DNA of 64,000 nucleotides from Selaginella tamariscina (GCA_003024785.1 PUQB01000003.1:1783348-1847347); one strand, 5' to 3'. Counted from the first letter of the stretch, positions 23,598 to 34,555 are shown. Made by a program: numbers and translations. The notes: a model not told the origin generated them from the sequence alone.

Positions 23598-24080
23598 TAC
23601 CATGCCCACACTGATGAGATTTTGGATCGTCTTTTCGATGGCTCTCATGTTAACTCTGCCTGTTAAGAAGATCACCATGCCTGTTCTCCTCTGCTGTCCA
23701 AGCTCGTATCCATGTCGCCCAAGGAGTTGCACTCTCCCTGTTTCATCTCTCACGCCTTCAAAGGTGTTGAGAACCGTCTGGTACGTCGGGAGGGCTTCTT
23801 CCGTGATCATGTCCCCGACCAGACAAACCAGGTAGTCACACGGAAGCTCTTTTGTCTGCTGCCTGAGATCAACCACTTCGCCCATGAAGCCGTCTGAGGA
23901 TGAATCCGGCAAGAAGTCCTGAGGCCACCAGCATTTGTCGACGGGCTTGAGCAGCGGCAACATCTTCTCCTCTAACACTTCTACTTTTTTAGGAGCGACG
24001 TAGCACTTCCTGCTAGCAGACTCTATCGTTCTCGGCAAGCCGGACACGTCCCAGCCTCCATATTCGGCTCCTACCAACAC
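23598..24080 (-). pseudogene. Acyl-[acyl-carrier-protein] desaturase relic
   Basis: These plastid di-iron enzymes introduce a double bond into stearoyl-ACP. On the minus strand the sequence gives [35 protein letters not shown] and [12 protein letters not shown]. In the neighbouring frame comes [20 protein letters not shown], and back in the first frame [21 protein letters not shown], ending at a GTAAGG donor. One pair of metal ligands (EEALPTY, EENRHGD) is therefore visible. Two frame breaks flank the EENRHGD block, and about five residues (KYLYL in relatives) are missing between LLN and TGRV. Neither the transit-peptide exon nor the C-terminal half with the second metal-binding motif (DEKRHE in the family) is found. 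It begins after a possible acceptor near 24073. Almost certainly a pseudogene. Confidence 0.75.
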
Positions 24081-24269
24081 AAGGGATTAAAAGCATGCCT
24101 TTGGTCCACGTGGCAAAAAAAGGATAGTGCGTACGCAAAGAGGTTTTAGGATTTCAAGGCAACTGTGAAATGCATACTGCTTTGTTGTTTTTTGCTGTTT
24201 TGTATTTTGCCGGAAAGAAAACTAGGAACAAGAGAAGGCGAGTAAACTTGATATGACGTACTAAAGTCG

Positions 24270-25330
24270 GATGTCACCGGTCAGAAAACAGCTGGATACT
24301 GGGGTGCTCGGAAGTAGAAGAAGACTATAATCCATAATCCTCTGGGATTCCAGAGACTTTGCATCCAACTCGATTTGCCTGGTTATAGACGATTAGAAGC
24401 TAGACACCAATGGTAAACTATGTACCTCATGAATGTATCGCGCCAAGTAGGCTCTAGATGAAACACGAAGTCCAAGTCCAAGTCTTTCAACGTCGTGTTT
24501 TCATCAATGTCGACATTTTACGTCGACCGCCCCAGTGATGACCCCTTCAAATCAAACCTCTGACACTGTATACGAAGGTCTATGTTTCCCATTACTACAA
24601 AACGGACCTTGAGAGACGCACGTCGTGCGATAGATAGAAGACGTTGCCACTCTTGCCTGGAGAAGAAAGTTCTCGAAGAGCATCGTTTCCACAAAGAGAG
24701 AGCATGTAATCAGCAGCATCGATTTTGAAAAGCTCTCTAAGGTGCCTGACATGCAACCAAAACAACTGTACAGAGCGTCAAAAGATGAAAGCCAGATGCG
24801 AGATTGGATGAGCTAAGGAAAAGTAGGACCTGAAGACCATGGGACAGTAATCTTTCCACTTGAAGTCCGCTGACCGGTGCGAAGGCGTAAGTGAGACCTG
24901 CACGAGGAAATTTCAACCTGAATTTGGCTTCCCTAAACACACACGATTACAACTCTGAATAGATGGTACCTTATTCCCAGCTGCAAACGTCCTTTTGATA
25001 ATTGTTTGTTTCTCCTCATGCGGCCGTTTCTGCTCAAACACCATCTCTTTGACATGCTTCTTGTAACGCCGTCTCGCACTTTTCGGTGTGCTGGCCACAT
25101 TAGCTGGTACCTTCTTGACGATCTCATTGATGATTGATCAGTACACCCCAATTGGATCTGCACCATGGTACTCTTCACTATCAAAATTTCTCTCCGCAGA
25201 ATCTGCCTGTAATGCCTTCTCTAGCGTAGTCTGCTCGGCTGAATAAGACTTCATCAGACGAAAATCACGCTGTTGCCAGATTGCTTGATCGAATTCCTAC
25301 GTGGAACCGCTAACTGTTTTACTACCGTCG
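24270..25330 (-). pseudogene. Phosphatidylinositol-4-phosphate 5-kinase (PIP5K) relic
   Basis: PIP5K makes PI(4,5)P2 at the plasma membrane. Minus-strand pieces follow the catalytic domain in order: [112 protein letters not shown] and RIMDYSLLL. The DLKGS catalytic motif survives, but an in-frame TAA follows LGRST. Around 50-60 residues between SHD and KVRFV are missing, including the ATP-binding lysine region, and the protein ends soon after MDYSLLL instead of continuing. Introns interrupt after MVFR and TFMR. An upstream piece (EFDQAIWQQRDFRLMKSYSA) with one in-frame TGA may be its N-terminal part. No MORN repeats were found. Confidence 0.7.
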
Positions 25331-25417
25331 GTCGCTTTCATATCAATCTACACTAGATACCTTTACTCCAGTCTCCAGTTATCCGTTCGACCAAGTATAC
25401 ACATACAAGAAAGAAAT

Positions 25418-25714
25418 TCATCCATGTATCATAAAGCTTCTTTCCAAACACATACCTTCATATACCTCCCGGCTTGCCGCATCATTCACACGAGAGGCCC
25501 GCCGCGCACTGCTCGTAGCAACAAGCTCCTGCTGTGAAAAATCCAGCTCAAATTTCAGCAAAAGATCCGCTCGCTTACCATTCGCTGTAGCCGCATCCGC
25601 CAAGACGGAGCAGTGAATCCTCGACAGGCGCGTTGAACACGTCCATCGAATATACAATAGTGCCACGTGGAAGGGTAAAGAAAGTCCGATTGTTTTCCCG
25701 GCGATTATCAGCAT
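25418..25714 (-). CDS. Unrecognised open segment upstream of the PIP5K relic
   Basis: An open minus-strand segment of about 98 codons includes LLLKFELDFSQQELVATS and ends near a possible donor in GAAG|GTATGT. It may be the first exon of the PIP5K relic or an unrelated remnant. No family was recognised. Confidence 0.25.
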   Translation of the reverse strand: MLIIAGKTIGLSLPFHVALLYIRWTCSTRLSRIHCSVLADAATANGKRADLLLKFELDFSQQELVATSSARRASRVNDAASREVYEGMCLERSFMIHG

Positions 25715-25739
25715 TTAGGTCTTAGATTTCAATGCTTCG

Positions 25740-26507
25740 GTTTCAGGGAATTTGGTAATCTCGGTTTTCTCTTAAGCATTCTAGCCTAAATGGTTCTCTC
25801 CAGTTTTTGTGCTGACGCTGTCATTCATTGCTGATCGCGCAGGGACCGCAGCTACTTACGTCTACCAGTGCTTTAGTTCTTCCAGGCTCCCAAGCGAAAG
25901 TCGCCCGTGGTTTCCGAGTTTGAAAGCGATGGTGATCTCATGCCGGTGACGGTGGAACCGTGCCAGATGAGGAAAGCATAGAAGTTTCAGGGAGCCGCAG
26001 CGACTTTTGCGAGAGCAGCACGTCTATCGATAGCACTTTAGGTGGGCAATGAGGCTGCTTTGTTGGCGCACCATTCACATTAGCCTCGTATAACATAGAA
26101 GGAGATTTTGCAAAGATAAAAAGACTTTGAGCTCTATCTTCTTCTTTTTGGATCACTGAGTCTTGCATTTTCTTCCATTTAGAGGTGAAGCCAAAGCACT
26201 CTGCGTCGTGCCAGAGAGATTGTTGCAAATCACCGAAAGGTGTGAATCGCGTTTCTGTTTCGATTCGTTTGATGGTTTTTTGAATGATATCGGCAGACGC
26301 AAGCATACTACACTGTGACGGCTGCTGTGAGAAGGCGGCGTCCATGATGGCTGAATTGAGGTAAGAGGCTTCTCATTTTCCAACCACGACAATGTGTGTC
26401 ACTTCATCTAAGCTAAATCCTTGAGTTGAGACAAGATATGCTTATGTTAAAAGCAAAATATAAATGATTTGATATTTATCAAAGATGTTACAAGTCAAAG
26501 GCCATCT
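25740..26507. other. Spacer with an unrecognised minus-strand open frame
   Basis: A minus-strand frame at 26345-25938 of 135 codons (MDAAFSQQPSQCSML, then KRIETETRFTPFGDLQQSLW) has normal-looking residue use but no recognised domain. It lies about 160 bp beyond the stop of the trypsin-like gene. It could be a separate small gene or a relic. Confidence 0.3.
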
Positions 26508-28345
26508 TCATAGTTCAAATCCTGTCTCTGTGATCACTCGTCTAATTGGAGCAAATACTCCAAGCTCTTTGGAACACTTCACCTTATCCACTATCCACGG
26601 ATAAAGAAGCTGGCATTTTAATGTTCTATCCTGTAGAGTGTTCGGTACATCCAGGAAGTCGGGCTTCAATTTTTCTGCAATATTTCCATAAAAGTTATCT
26701 GTGTGAACACCTACTAACCAGCATTCCTCCGCTCCTTCATTGTAAAAGAAAATGGGCGATCCGGATGCATTGGCCTGACAGAAATAATCGCCCACAAAAG
26801 TGAATCCTGCACTTGGACTAGCAACAACGAACGATGAAATAAATGGAGGAATTGTCATGAGTAATGGATCTTCGCCGTTTTGCTCAAACGACAAATCAAC
26901 AAGCCGGAGGAATGATGCAATGTGAACCTTATAAATTGAAGGTTAGAAACGAAATCAATTTATTAAATAGCTGTTTTTCTTACCTTCTTGCCAAGTAATT
27001 GGTTTTGCATAAAAGTCGTGATTGGCTGCATGTAAGTTGTGTTGTTACAACCTTTGAGGTATAAGATGGCCACATCTAAATTTGCATCTTCGTTAACCAC
27101 ATAAAATTTGAAAGCTTTAGGACGTGGTTTCCCAGTGGAATTGTAACAAGGGAAATAAGCTATCCACACTTCTTCTCCGTCGTTTGGAACTGCTTCAATC
27201 TCCTCGTTTAAGACTTGTTGTCTCCCTTCGATGTAATCCTCATCAGTGACACAATGCCGGGCTGTAACAGCATATCCTTGTGCGAATAATGCACAAGTAC
27301 CTATAATCAACAGACTTAAGCATTTAATGAAACATAAAGAGTCAAAACGTACCACTGGAGTTGATCCAAGAGAGTGGGGACTTAACGGATTGAAGTCTTT
27401 TAAAATCCACCTTATTTTTCATAGTTAATATTCTTCCTACGCAACATCGGACCTTTTGAGGAAGTGCGTCATCTGACCATCCAACTCCAGATGAGGAAGC
27501 TCTCCCTCCTCTTGCTGATGATTCCGCCGGATGAAGAAGCTCTTCCAACCCTTGCCAATTCTGTCTGTTCAGGCAAAGAAGGACCTAACGCCGGCACAAA
27601 AGATGATTTTCCACGGCCCACTCCTTCTCCATTGCCTTGTTCTATTGCTGATGCTCCTGTTGATTCTACCGCTGCTGGTGATGGTCCTGGTGAAGACGTA
27701 CCTCCTTGATCCCCCAAAGAAGATGGATTTCCCTTGGAGAAGACGAAGCTCGCAAAGAAGACGCCTTTTCCCTTCTAGGCATTGCTCCAGAAGACGAAGC
27801 TACTTGACCCTGCAAAGAAGACCCCTTTTCTCTTCCAGGCACCGCCGCTGCCATTCCAGCTCGTGGAGAAGACGAAGCTACTTGACCTCGCAAAGAAGAC
27901 CCCTTTTCTCTTCCGGGCACTGCCGCTGCCATTCCAGCTCGTGAAGAAGACGAAGCTACTTGACCTCGCAAAGAAGAGGCTTTTTCCCTTCCAGCCGCTG
28001 CCATTCCAACTCGTGGAGAAGAGGGGGCTGTTACTTGATGCCGCAAAGAAGTCGATTTTTCCCCTCCAGTCGTTGCCGCTGCCATTCCTCCTCCCACTTC
28101 ACCAGTCATTGCTCGGCCAGACGATGGAAATGACGCTCCTCTTCTTCCCCGCACTGAAGAAGAGTTTCCACGGCTTGCTGGTACTCGCCGGGATCCCCGG
28201 CTTCCTTGGAAGTCGCCATTTTTCTCCTTTCTTCCCCCCTGCTGACGCGGCTGCTATTTCTCCCGTCGGCATTGGCTCCGATGGTGCTGCTGCGCTTCGC
28301 GTGGATGAAGCGGCCGATCTCCCTTTCGGCGCCATTGACAAGTAA
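26508..28345 (-). CDS. Trypsin-like protease domain protein with intact triad and repeat-rich N-terminus
   Basis: The protease part is well defined. Exon 27300-26984 gives GTCALFAQGYAVTARHCV (catalytic His) and DANLDVAIL (Asp). After a GTAAGA intron, exon 26927-26508 gives QANASGSPIFF (Ser in x-S-G-x-P) and LVGVHTDN, ending ITETGFEL and a stop. This is the chymotrypsin fold order H-D-S. Upstream, the first exon runs from about 28345 (MAPKGRSAASSTR) to 27353, joining as INSSG|T. It contains a basic stretch and three to four 26-residue repeats (MAAAVPGREKGSSLRGQVAS) from 78-bp DNA repeats. At least two frame changes are needed in this exon, so the N-terminus is uncertain. The start is 59 bp from the start of a divergent gene with a related but triad-less domain. 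Confidence 0.6.
27775..28050. repeat. 78-bp tandem repeats coding a 26-residue unit
   Basis: The string gaagacgaagctacttgacc recurs (first copies start at 27790, 27868 and 27946, exactly 78 bp apart), with a diverged fourth unit near 28018. The period is a multiple of three, so the repeat keeps frame in the minus-strand protein. Confidence 0.85.
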
Positions 28346-28404
28346 AGCTCCCAGTTTTGAAAGAAAGAACGGCGACTTAAAACCCTACGATTAGGTCTCT
28401 TTTC
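28346..28404. promoter_or_regulatory. Shared promoter interval of two divergent trypsin-like genes
   Basis: Only 59 bp separate the two start codons. No TATA box was seen in this interval. Transcription starts probably overlap or the 5' UTRs are very short, unless either start is misplaced. Confidence 0.4.
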
Positions 28405-29833
28405 ATGGATTGCGTGTGGGTGAGGAAGGATGGAGAAGGCGAGGCGCTGCGCGTTCCTCTCCACGATTCGAAGCATCTGATGGTGGACAGCATTGCGGCA
28501 CACTGGGGACTGGATGCCGCCACACTCCGTATAGGTCAGATCGCTCTCTTCAAGGACGCGAATGGGAATTCAGTGATGACGGTGGAGCAAATCGCTCCCG
28601 ATCCCAATGGCGATGGAGATGGCCAGTCCCAGCAGAGTCCCTTCGTCATCACGGGTAAGAGGAATCGGCTCTCCGAGGAAGAAGCAGAGGCGGCATTGGC
28701 CAAGACGAAGCTCGGGATTGGAATTGCGAGAGCTCGCGAGCAGCGGAAGAGAGCAGATCACCTCATCGCTCTCTCCAGGCTACGCCAGGATGCGCTGTTT
28801 AAAGAGTTTTATGATGGATCAGGGATGTATTCGTACTCGCTCAAAGATTTGGTTGGCAACCCCAGTGTCTTGCGAGAGGAAGTGGCCAGTTTCGTCGGGA
28901 CAGTACACATAACCAGCAAGGCAGAAGCTTCCAGCGTCAAGAATTGCACGGGAATGGTGACACTTATCAGGCCAGATGGAAACTGTATCACAGCTCTTCG
29001 ATGCATCGAGGAGATCGATTGCGGTAGTCGCAAGGCAGAAGAAAAGGTGATCGTGGTGAGGTTTCCACGCATCAAAGGAGGAGTTATCTATGAGTGCAAG
29101 GTTGGTGCTCGTCTTTCATCCTCGGTCGTGTGCCTGGAGCCGCAAGCCCATTGCTTGCAAGCTTTGGAAGGGTGTTTGGAAATGGAAGCAGGCGATCTTC
29201 CATTGTTCGAGCGGCTGTACACGTTCGGCAGTCATGAGCTTATGAATCTTGTCAACGTTTCTCAATCGATCCAGAAGCTTTCCTACCTGCGTCGGCTGTG
29301 CAAGACACAGGTGCTCCCGTGTTTGACGATGGTGGGATCTTGGCTGGTGTTGTCACGAATACGTTCCTCGGGAGGCTTGGTAGAGGAGACACAAACAGGA
29401 AGCGCAAGCTGCAATCTTTTCATGGCAGACATCTTCAATGTCAAAAGACTGCAGATCTGGACGCTAAACTCTATTCTAATGCCTCGGAAGACATGCGCGA
29501 AGTCTTCCAATGTAAGACTTTTATTTCTGTTTCTTTGATTACTAAACGCATTTACAGGCAAACAAGCTGCCATCCAATTGAACCGAGTCGTCCAGTTTGC
29601 ACCAGTGACCTGGGAGACACCCATCGACGAATGGAACGAGGCTCATCCTCTTGAAAGTGAGTAAATCTTAAAATGTCACATCTAAATTTTTTTTTTGTTT
29701 TTTTTTTTCAGGTTTTGAGAAAGATCTCCCTCAAGATCCTCCTGCTTCTCAACAACCTCCAAGGAGGAAAAACAGATCAGCACCTAGAGCAAAACTTGAC
29801 GGTCTAAAGCGAATCATTCAATTAGAGAGCTAA
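28405..29833 (+). CDS. Trypsin-like pseudoprotease with ubiquitin-like N-terminal header
   Basis: Exons are 28405-29511, 29558-29656 and 29712-29833. Residues 1-90 (MDCVWVRKDGEGEALRVPL, then LRIGQIALFKDANGN, ending QSPFVITGKR) form a compact domain with the spacing of Crinkler-type ubiquitin-like headers; this is inference. A helical linker (EEEAEAALAKTKLGIG) follows. From about residue 170 a trypsin-like fold is suggested by NCTGMVTLIRPDGN and ITALRCIEE, where the catalytic His position holds Arg, and by DTGAPVFDDGGILAGVVTN, where the catalytic Ser position (D-S-G-G-P) holds Thr. One base break near 29297 separates LRRL from QDTGAPVF. The C-terminus is basic and Pro-rich (PPRRKNRSAPRAK). It is divergent from the triad-bearing gene at 26.5-28.3 kb. 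Likely a non-enzymatic partner or sensor, unproven. Confidence 0.6.
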
Positions 29834-30117
29834 GATATTATCTGGATATTCAGGAATATTTCTTACATATTTTAGGATGATATGTAGTTTAACCAATAAT
29901 AAATAAATATTAAATGTTGTTCTCCCAGATGAGAATTCCCATGTAACAACGTGTTTATGAATTATCAAAACATGCCAATGCATGATTGTAAAGTTGTTTG
30001 TTTGTTTGGGCTGTTTGTAAACAAATTTGATTTTTTGAAGGGGAGGTCCATGTAACAACGTGTGTGTGTGAGAGCCAGAGCTTTCACTATTAGAACAAAT
30101 CGGGTTTTAGGGTTGGC
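29834..30117. other. Intergenic
   Basis: AT-rich spacer downstream of the pseudoprotease gene. The string catgtaacaacgtgt occurs twice, near 29940 and 30050. No gene was found. Confidence 0.45.
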
Positions 30118-32718
30118 ATGGTGCAGAGCCGTCTTGTGCTCCATTCATGGCGATCCTGCACGGGAGGCGATCATTCACATCTTGGCTTCCTTCCGCGAGC
30201 TTCCCCACATTCAAGCATCCTTCACTCTGGAGAAGTATGCAATTCTGTGTGTGTGCGTGCTATATACAATGGAATAACAAATACATGTGCATTTCTATCT
30301 CTGGATGTATATGCACACACAGTGTTTGTTTATATTTATATGTGCTCATATAATGTATCTGATAATGTGTTATGGGTGCGTGCGAGCTTTGTGTATGTGT
30401 AGATTATAGAACCTGCATTTAGTTTTTACTGGGTCTGGTATGTGGAGTGCATCCATATAATATAACTCTCATATATAATATGGTGGGATCCTAATGTGTT
30501 ATGTACATGGACACACATAGTTGTTAATATATGGATTCTAGAACATTAAGTATATATGCACCAAGGACACACACACAGTGTATTCAGGTATATCTGTGTT
30601 TACATGTGCAATATACATACAATGTGATTCACCATAATTTCTTTTTATTTATTTATTTAGTTGCCAAGGTGTTCAATACGGGATTTGCCTTATGATCAAC
30701 CAACCACAACGCAGAATAAGGTGCAACACCAACAAGCACATCTAAAGGACGAATCCTTCTCGTGGGCAGTTATATTCCGAGGTATTACAAAATCATGGTA
30801 AATAAGATGTTTTTATGTCTCATATACATACATATAAGCATGGACATGTATTATATACATAATAGATATGTATGACGCTTTTTATATATTGGAAAATTCA
30901 CGTCTGCAGCGAAACTTTACCGCGACATGATCCCAGATTTACACTCTAAAGCAGACTGGGTGTTGACGGTGTTCACAGCTTTTACCACGGTGCGTATGCG
31001 TGTGTATTTACATACCACGCGCACACATACATCTAGCGAGAGAGGGGGAGGGAGACTTATCAATCGAAGTTGAAGTTTATAGGTTTGCAAGTAATAAACA
31101 GAAACAAAACTGACGAAGTCTTACAGATTCTGGGGCTGCTAGATTTAAGTCCTTTTCTGATTTTTTCAGGTAGTTTTCGATCATAAAGCCACCGTGGGTT
31201 TGAGGGAGATCATAAACTAAGTAAGATGCGTGTGCGTGTGCGTGTGCGTATGTGCGCTCTTGTGTCTGTGTATGTGACAATTTATATAATACATCTAGAA
31301 AATTTTGCGTCTCTTCTTTGTGGTTATTCTATGAGTATTCATATCAAAGATTATAATCATGGTATAATAACGTATTTACTGCAGGTTGATACACTATTCC
31401 CTGAGTATAAGAAAAACAGACCACCTACTCCGGACGCAATATATCAGGGCCTTGATTATCTTCGGCCAGCACTCGTTGCCATGGGAACCAAAGTGATAGA
31501 AGTGCGTAAGCTCTTCTATGACGTGTGTGTGTGTGTGTGAAATAGTATATGCGGGAGTGTGTGTGTGTGTGTCATATAATATATATTATATATATATATA
31601 TTTGATAATATTCTATGCTGTACAAACCAGGTTCCCGGTGTAGAAGCGGACGATGTCACGTTAGCGGTTTCAGCAGCTGCTTCGGAGATGAAGGTTTTTG
31701 TTTCCTTTCCTAACACTTGTTCAAGTTTTTATATATGTGTACAAGTACATCATGCACATTCTATATGAATGACATCAATAAGCTCACATTCACTTTTGTA
31801 GGTGCGCATTGTTTCACCTGATAAGGACTTCTTTCAGATAATATCTCCCAATATTCGGCTTCTGAGATTTGCTCCCAAGGGTGCTGGGTTAGTGTGTTTT
31901 CTCTCTCTCTACTAAGTGTATGCATATATTTCTAGTTTATGGATGCACGTTGCTTAATAGGATGGTTTCTTTTGGGATGGAGGAATTTTCAGAAAGATTT
32001 GGCAGCTTAAAACCATCACAATCTGTAGATGTTCTCTCCCTTGTGGGTGACACCTGTGATAACATACCAGGCAAGTTCACTTGTAAAGCATAAGATTATT
32101 TGTAATTGTTGCCTTTAATTTTTTTAAAGATTTCATCAGGTATACCCGATAAAGCTTATCACCGAGTACGGTAAGCGTTGGCTTATACCCTTTTGAACGT
32201 GCACACACACACATGCACGCGTTTGATTTCTATGAACGTCCCTGGTGTAAGCATCAACTGTTATTTTGTATTAGGATTCATGGAGAATTTACTACAACAC
32301 AGAGAGAAGATGGTCCAGAAGCGAGCTTACAAGGGCCTTATGGCTGACAAAGGCGAGGCATTACTTAGCAAGCGTCTGGTATATATCTGTTTCTCTATAT
32401 TATTACTACATGTGTGTGTGTAATCGTATTTGGTGTGTAGATTCACTTTCTCTTTGCTTTTAGGTGGCTTTGAGGGCTGATCTAGCTTCTTACATGGTAC
32501 CGTTCACAATGGACGACTTCAGGTTGCACGTAAGTGCTGTGTGTGTGTGTGTGTGTATGAGACTGATGTATATATTACAGGACAATGGGGAGAAATTGTT
32601 TCAACTCTTGGATGCAATGAGCACTTTCATCGACAGCAATATTCACCTTGAGTTACGAGAGCGCATCCTCTGCCAGTGGAATAAGTTAGAAGCCAAAGCG
32701 AACTCAACCACATTATAG
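30118..32718 (+). CDS. Organellar-type 5'-3' exonuclease (FEN/PIN fold)
   Basis: These enzymes resemble the 5'-nuclease domain of bacterial Pol I and act in plastids or mitochondria on DNA flaps. About twelve exons are visible, including 30118-30234, 30661-30781, 30910-30989, 31385-31501, 31631-31693, 31802-31887, 31961-32070, 32464-32529 and 32581-32718. Motifs are VIFRAKLYRDMIPDL, VVFDHKATVG, YKKNRPPTPDAIYQGLDYL, KVIE|VPGVEADDV, VRIVSPDKDFFQI, VSFGMEEFSERFGSLKPSQ, GDTCDNIPG and WNKLEAKA. Metal ligands in VFDH, VEADD, SPDKD and GDxxDNIPG are present, but the first one (family D-G-x-S-x-I-x-R-A) reads SWAVIFRA here. The intron after DNIPG has a GC donor (CCAG|GCAAGT). Frame irregularities near 31170 and 32170-32275 remain unresolved. 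The N-terminus is Arg/Ser/His-rich, consistent with targeting. Confidence 0.82.
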
Positions 32719-32984
32719 CTCTAAGGTAATCAGTGTCTATATCCAATTTACATAAAGATGGGCACCACAAGTTTTGTATAAAGTGATGCGGTCAATATAT
32801 CTTGATTAAGATCTCATAATAGTGAAGCATGCTTACAGTGTATGTCCAGAACGTACAAATGCTTGCATCAAAGGGATATTCTAGGAATTATTATGCCCTA
32901 ATCTGAACGGCTAATAAGATCCGACGACTGTAATTCAAAAGCCGTACATAGCATACCCCTCGTCAGCCTAGAGTAAGAGTGTTT
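32719..32984. other. Spacer containing a PPR fragment
   Basis: At 32826-32875 the sequence agcatgcttacagtgtatg and its continuation closely match 22626-22675 of the PPR gene at 21.8 kb (LTVYAQNGQMLAA). The fragment is short and cannot be functional. The rest is unrecognised. Confidence 0.6.
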
Positions 32985-33058
32985 CTTTAAGGTATTAAGA
33001 TGATATGGCATGTCATATGTAACTGTGATTTTCTGGCGGCCGGTAAATTGAAAATCTG
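32985..33058 (+). repeat. Left terminal inverted repeat
   Basis: Pairs with 45035-45106 on the opposite strand. It is followed by three near-identical copies of taaaaacatgtcattttcat at 33081-33159, which may be subterminal transposase-binding repeats. Confidence 0.75.
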
Positions 33059-33352
33059 TCACTTTCAACCACACGTGTCATAAAAACATGTCATTTTCAT
33101 AATTAATTTCTAAAAACATGTCGTTTTCATAATTAATTTCTAAAAACATGTCATTTTCACTAATTGTTTACGTTTGTTTAACATACAAAATATTTATAAT
33201 TTAAATCATACATGGCATGCCCATGCATGGTCTTACAAACAGAATATTCTATATGCTCTATTATATGGTTGAAGACTTCCGAAGTTGAGAAGATCTAACT
33301 ATGGTAGCATGATACAAAAACTATGGCACATTTGTAAATTCCATACTCAGGT

Positions 33353-34432
33353 ATGTTGCAATACCTTTTGGTAAGGAATAATTTCACCAATTTCGAAGAA
33401 TTTACTGGATGGATACAAGCACGGTTGTGTGAGAGATATACCATGAAGGAAATTGCATCAGCTTTGGGTTATTCTAAAATGCATCTCTATAGGATTTGTG
33501 GGAGCAGGGGCTGGCAAGGTGTGTTTATGAACGATGTAGAGGAGATTGTCCACTTGATTTGGGAGTTTGTGTTGCTAGATGAGGCTGGGAGCAATTGGGG
33601 AATGGAGATGGTTACAGCACTGCAAGATAAGGGTTTTCGTGTACCAAGAATAGCACTGATGTGTGCGCTTCACATTATCAATAGTCCAGCAATGGAGAAA
33701 AGGAGACTAAAAGCAATTTGGAGACGTGTTTACATGGTCACTCGGCCATTACATCTCACACACTTAGACTGTAAGCACTTCTGTACCATTAGAATGCAAG
33801 TATTGTCATTACTTATGTATTCTGTATAGCTTATTCATTACTTATATATTCTGTATAGCTTATTGCAAGCTTGTGCCTTGGGGGATATACATTCATGCAA
33901 TAATAGACGGTGGGATACATTATGCTTTATCATCCATTATTTCTACAACAGGAACCAAGAGACTTTACACAATTGTTATGAGGACATGGTGAGAAAATTT
34001 GGTCGTCCGTAACTCATATGAGCTGATTTTGCTGAAGACTTCAACTTAATCGAGGAAGATATGAACAGAACATGGGAAGCTCGACGCTTCATTAGAGGTT
34101 CCTCAACAAGGAATCAGGTCAGTCACTTTAGTTTTTATCCATTGTTCACACATGCTTGTGTGTGTTGTTTGCAGAGGATCGAGCACTTCTGGAGGTTCAT
34201 TTATGAGAAAGTTATATGGTATTTCAAGCGGTTGTTAGAGCTCATGAAGGATACAAGAGTGCTATACATGTCAAGCTCTTGACATAAGCAATCTTTATGG
34301 GACGTCTTAATTTCAATTTTAGATGCTCAGTTAGCCCATTTCACGCGTGTATGGAACTTACACAGGGTCCAGGCCTCTCGTAATGGAATGGACTTTCGTC
34401 AATCACATGTCCCTGCACGTCTATTTCAACCA
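33353..34432 (+). pseudogene. DDE integrase-like transposase, decayed
   Basis: The N-terminal part has a helix-turn-helix (YTMKEIASALGYSKMHLYRI) and a second HTH-like segment (VTALQDKGFRVPRIAL), followed by RRLKAIWRRVYMV, as in integrase-core transposases of the type known from animals and fungi. After an intron-like gap near 33770-33872, the catalytic core gives WGIYIHAIIDGGIHYA (first Asp), ADFAEDFNLIEEDM (second Asp), and RFIRGSSTRNQ|RIEHFWRFIYE (Glu). C-terminal helices (LAHFTRVWNLHRVQASRNGM) end near 34430. Two in-frame stops sit between FGRP and ADFAED near 34010-34022, and a frame change occurs near 33970, so the gene is no longer active as read. A TCTC/CACA microsatellite follows at 34459-34555. 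Confidence 0.6.
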
Positions 34433-34555
34433 GAGGAACGGATGAATGGGTTTGTGTTCTCTCTCTCTCTCACACACACACAAGTCAATATAATGTATAT
34501 GTAGATTATAATGACACACATCTCTCTCTCTCTCTCCTCTCTCTCCACACACACA

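Noticed and set aside
27531..28345. Plus-strand open frames over the 78-bp repeats
   Set aside because: The repeat keeps several frames open on both strands. The minus strand connects in frame to the trypsin-like exons, so it was preferred.
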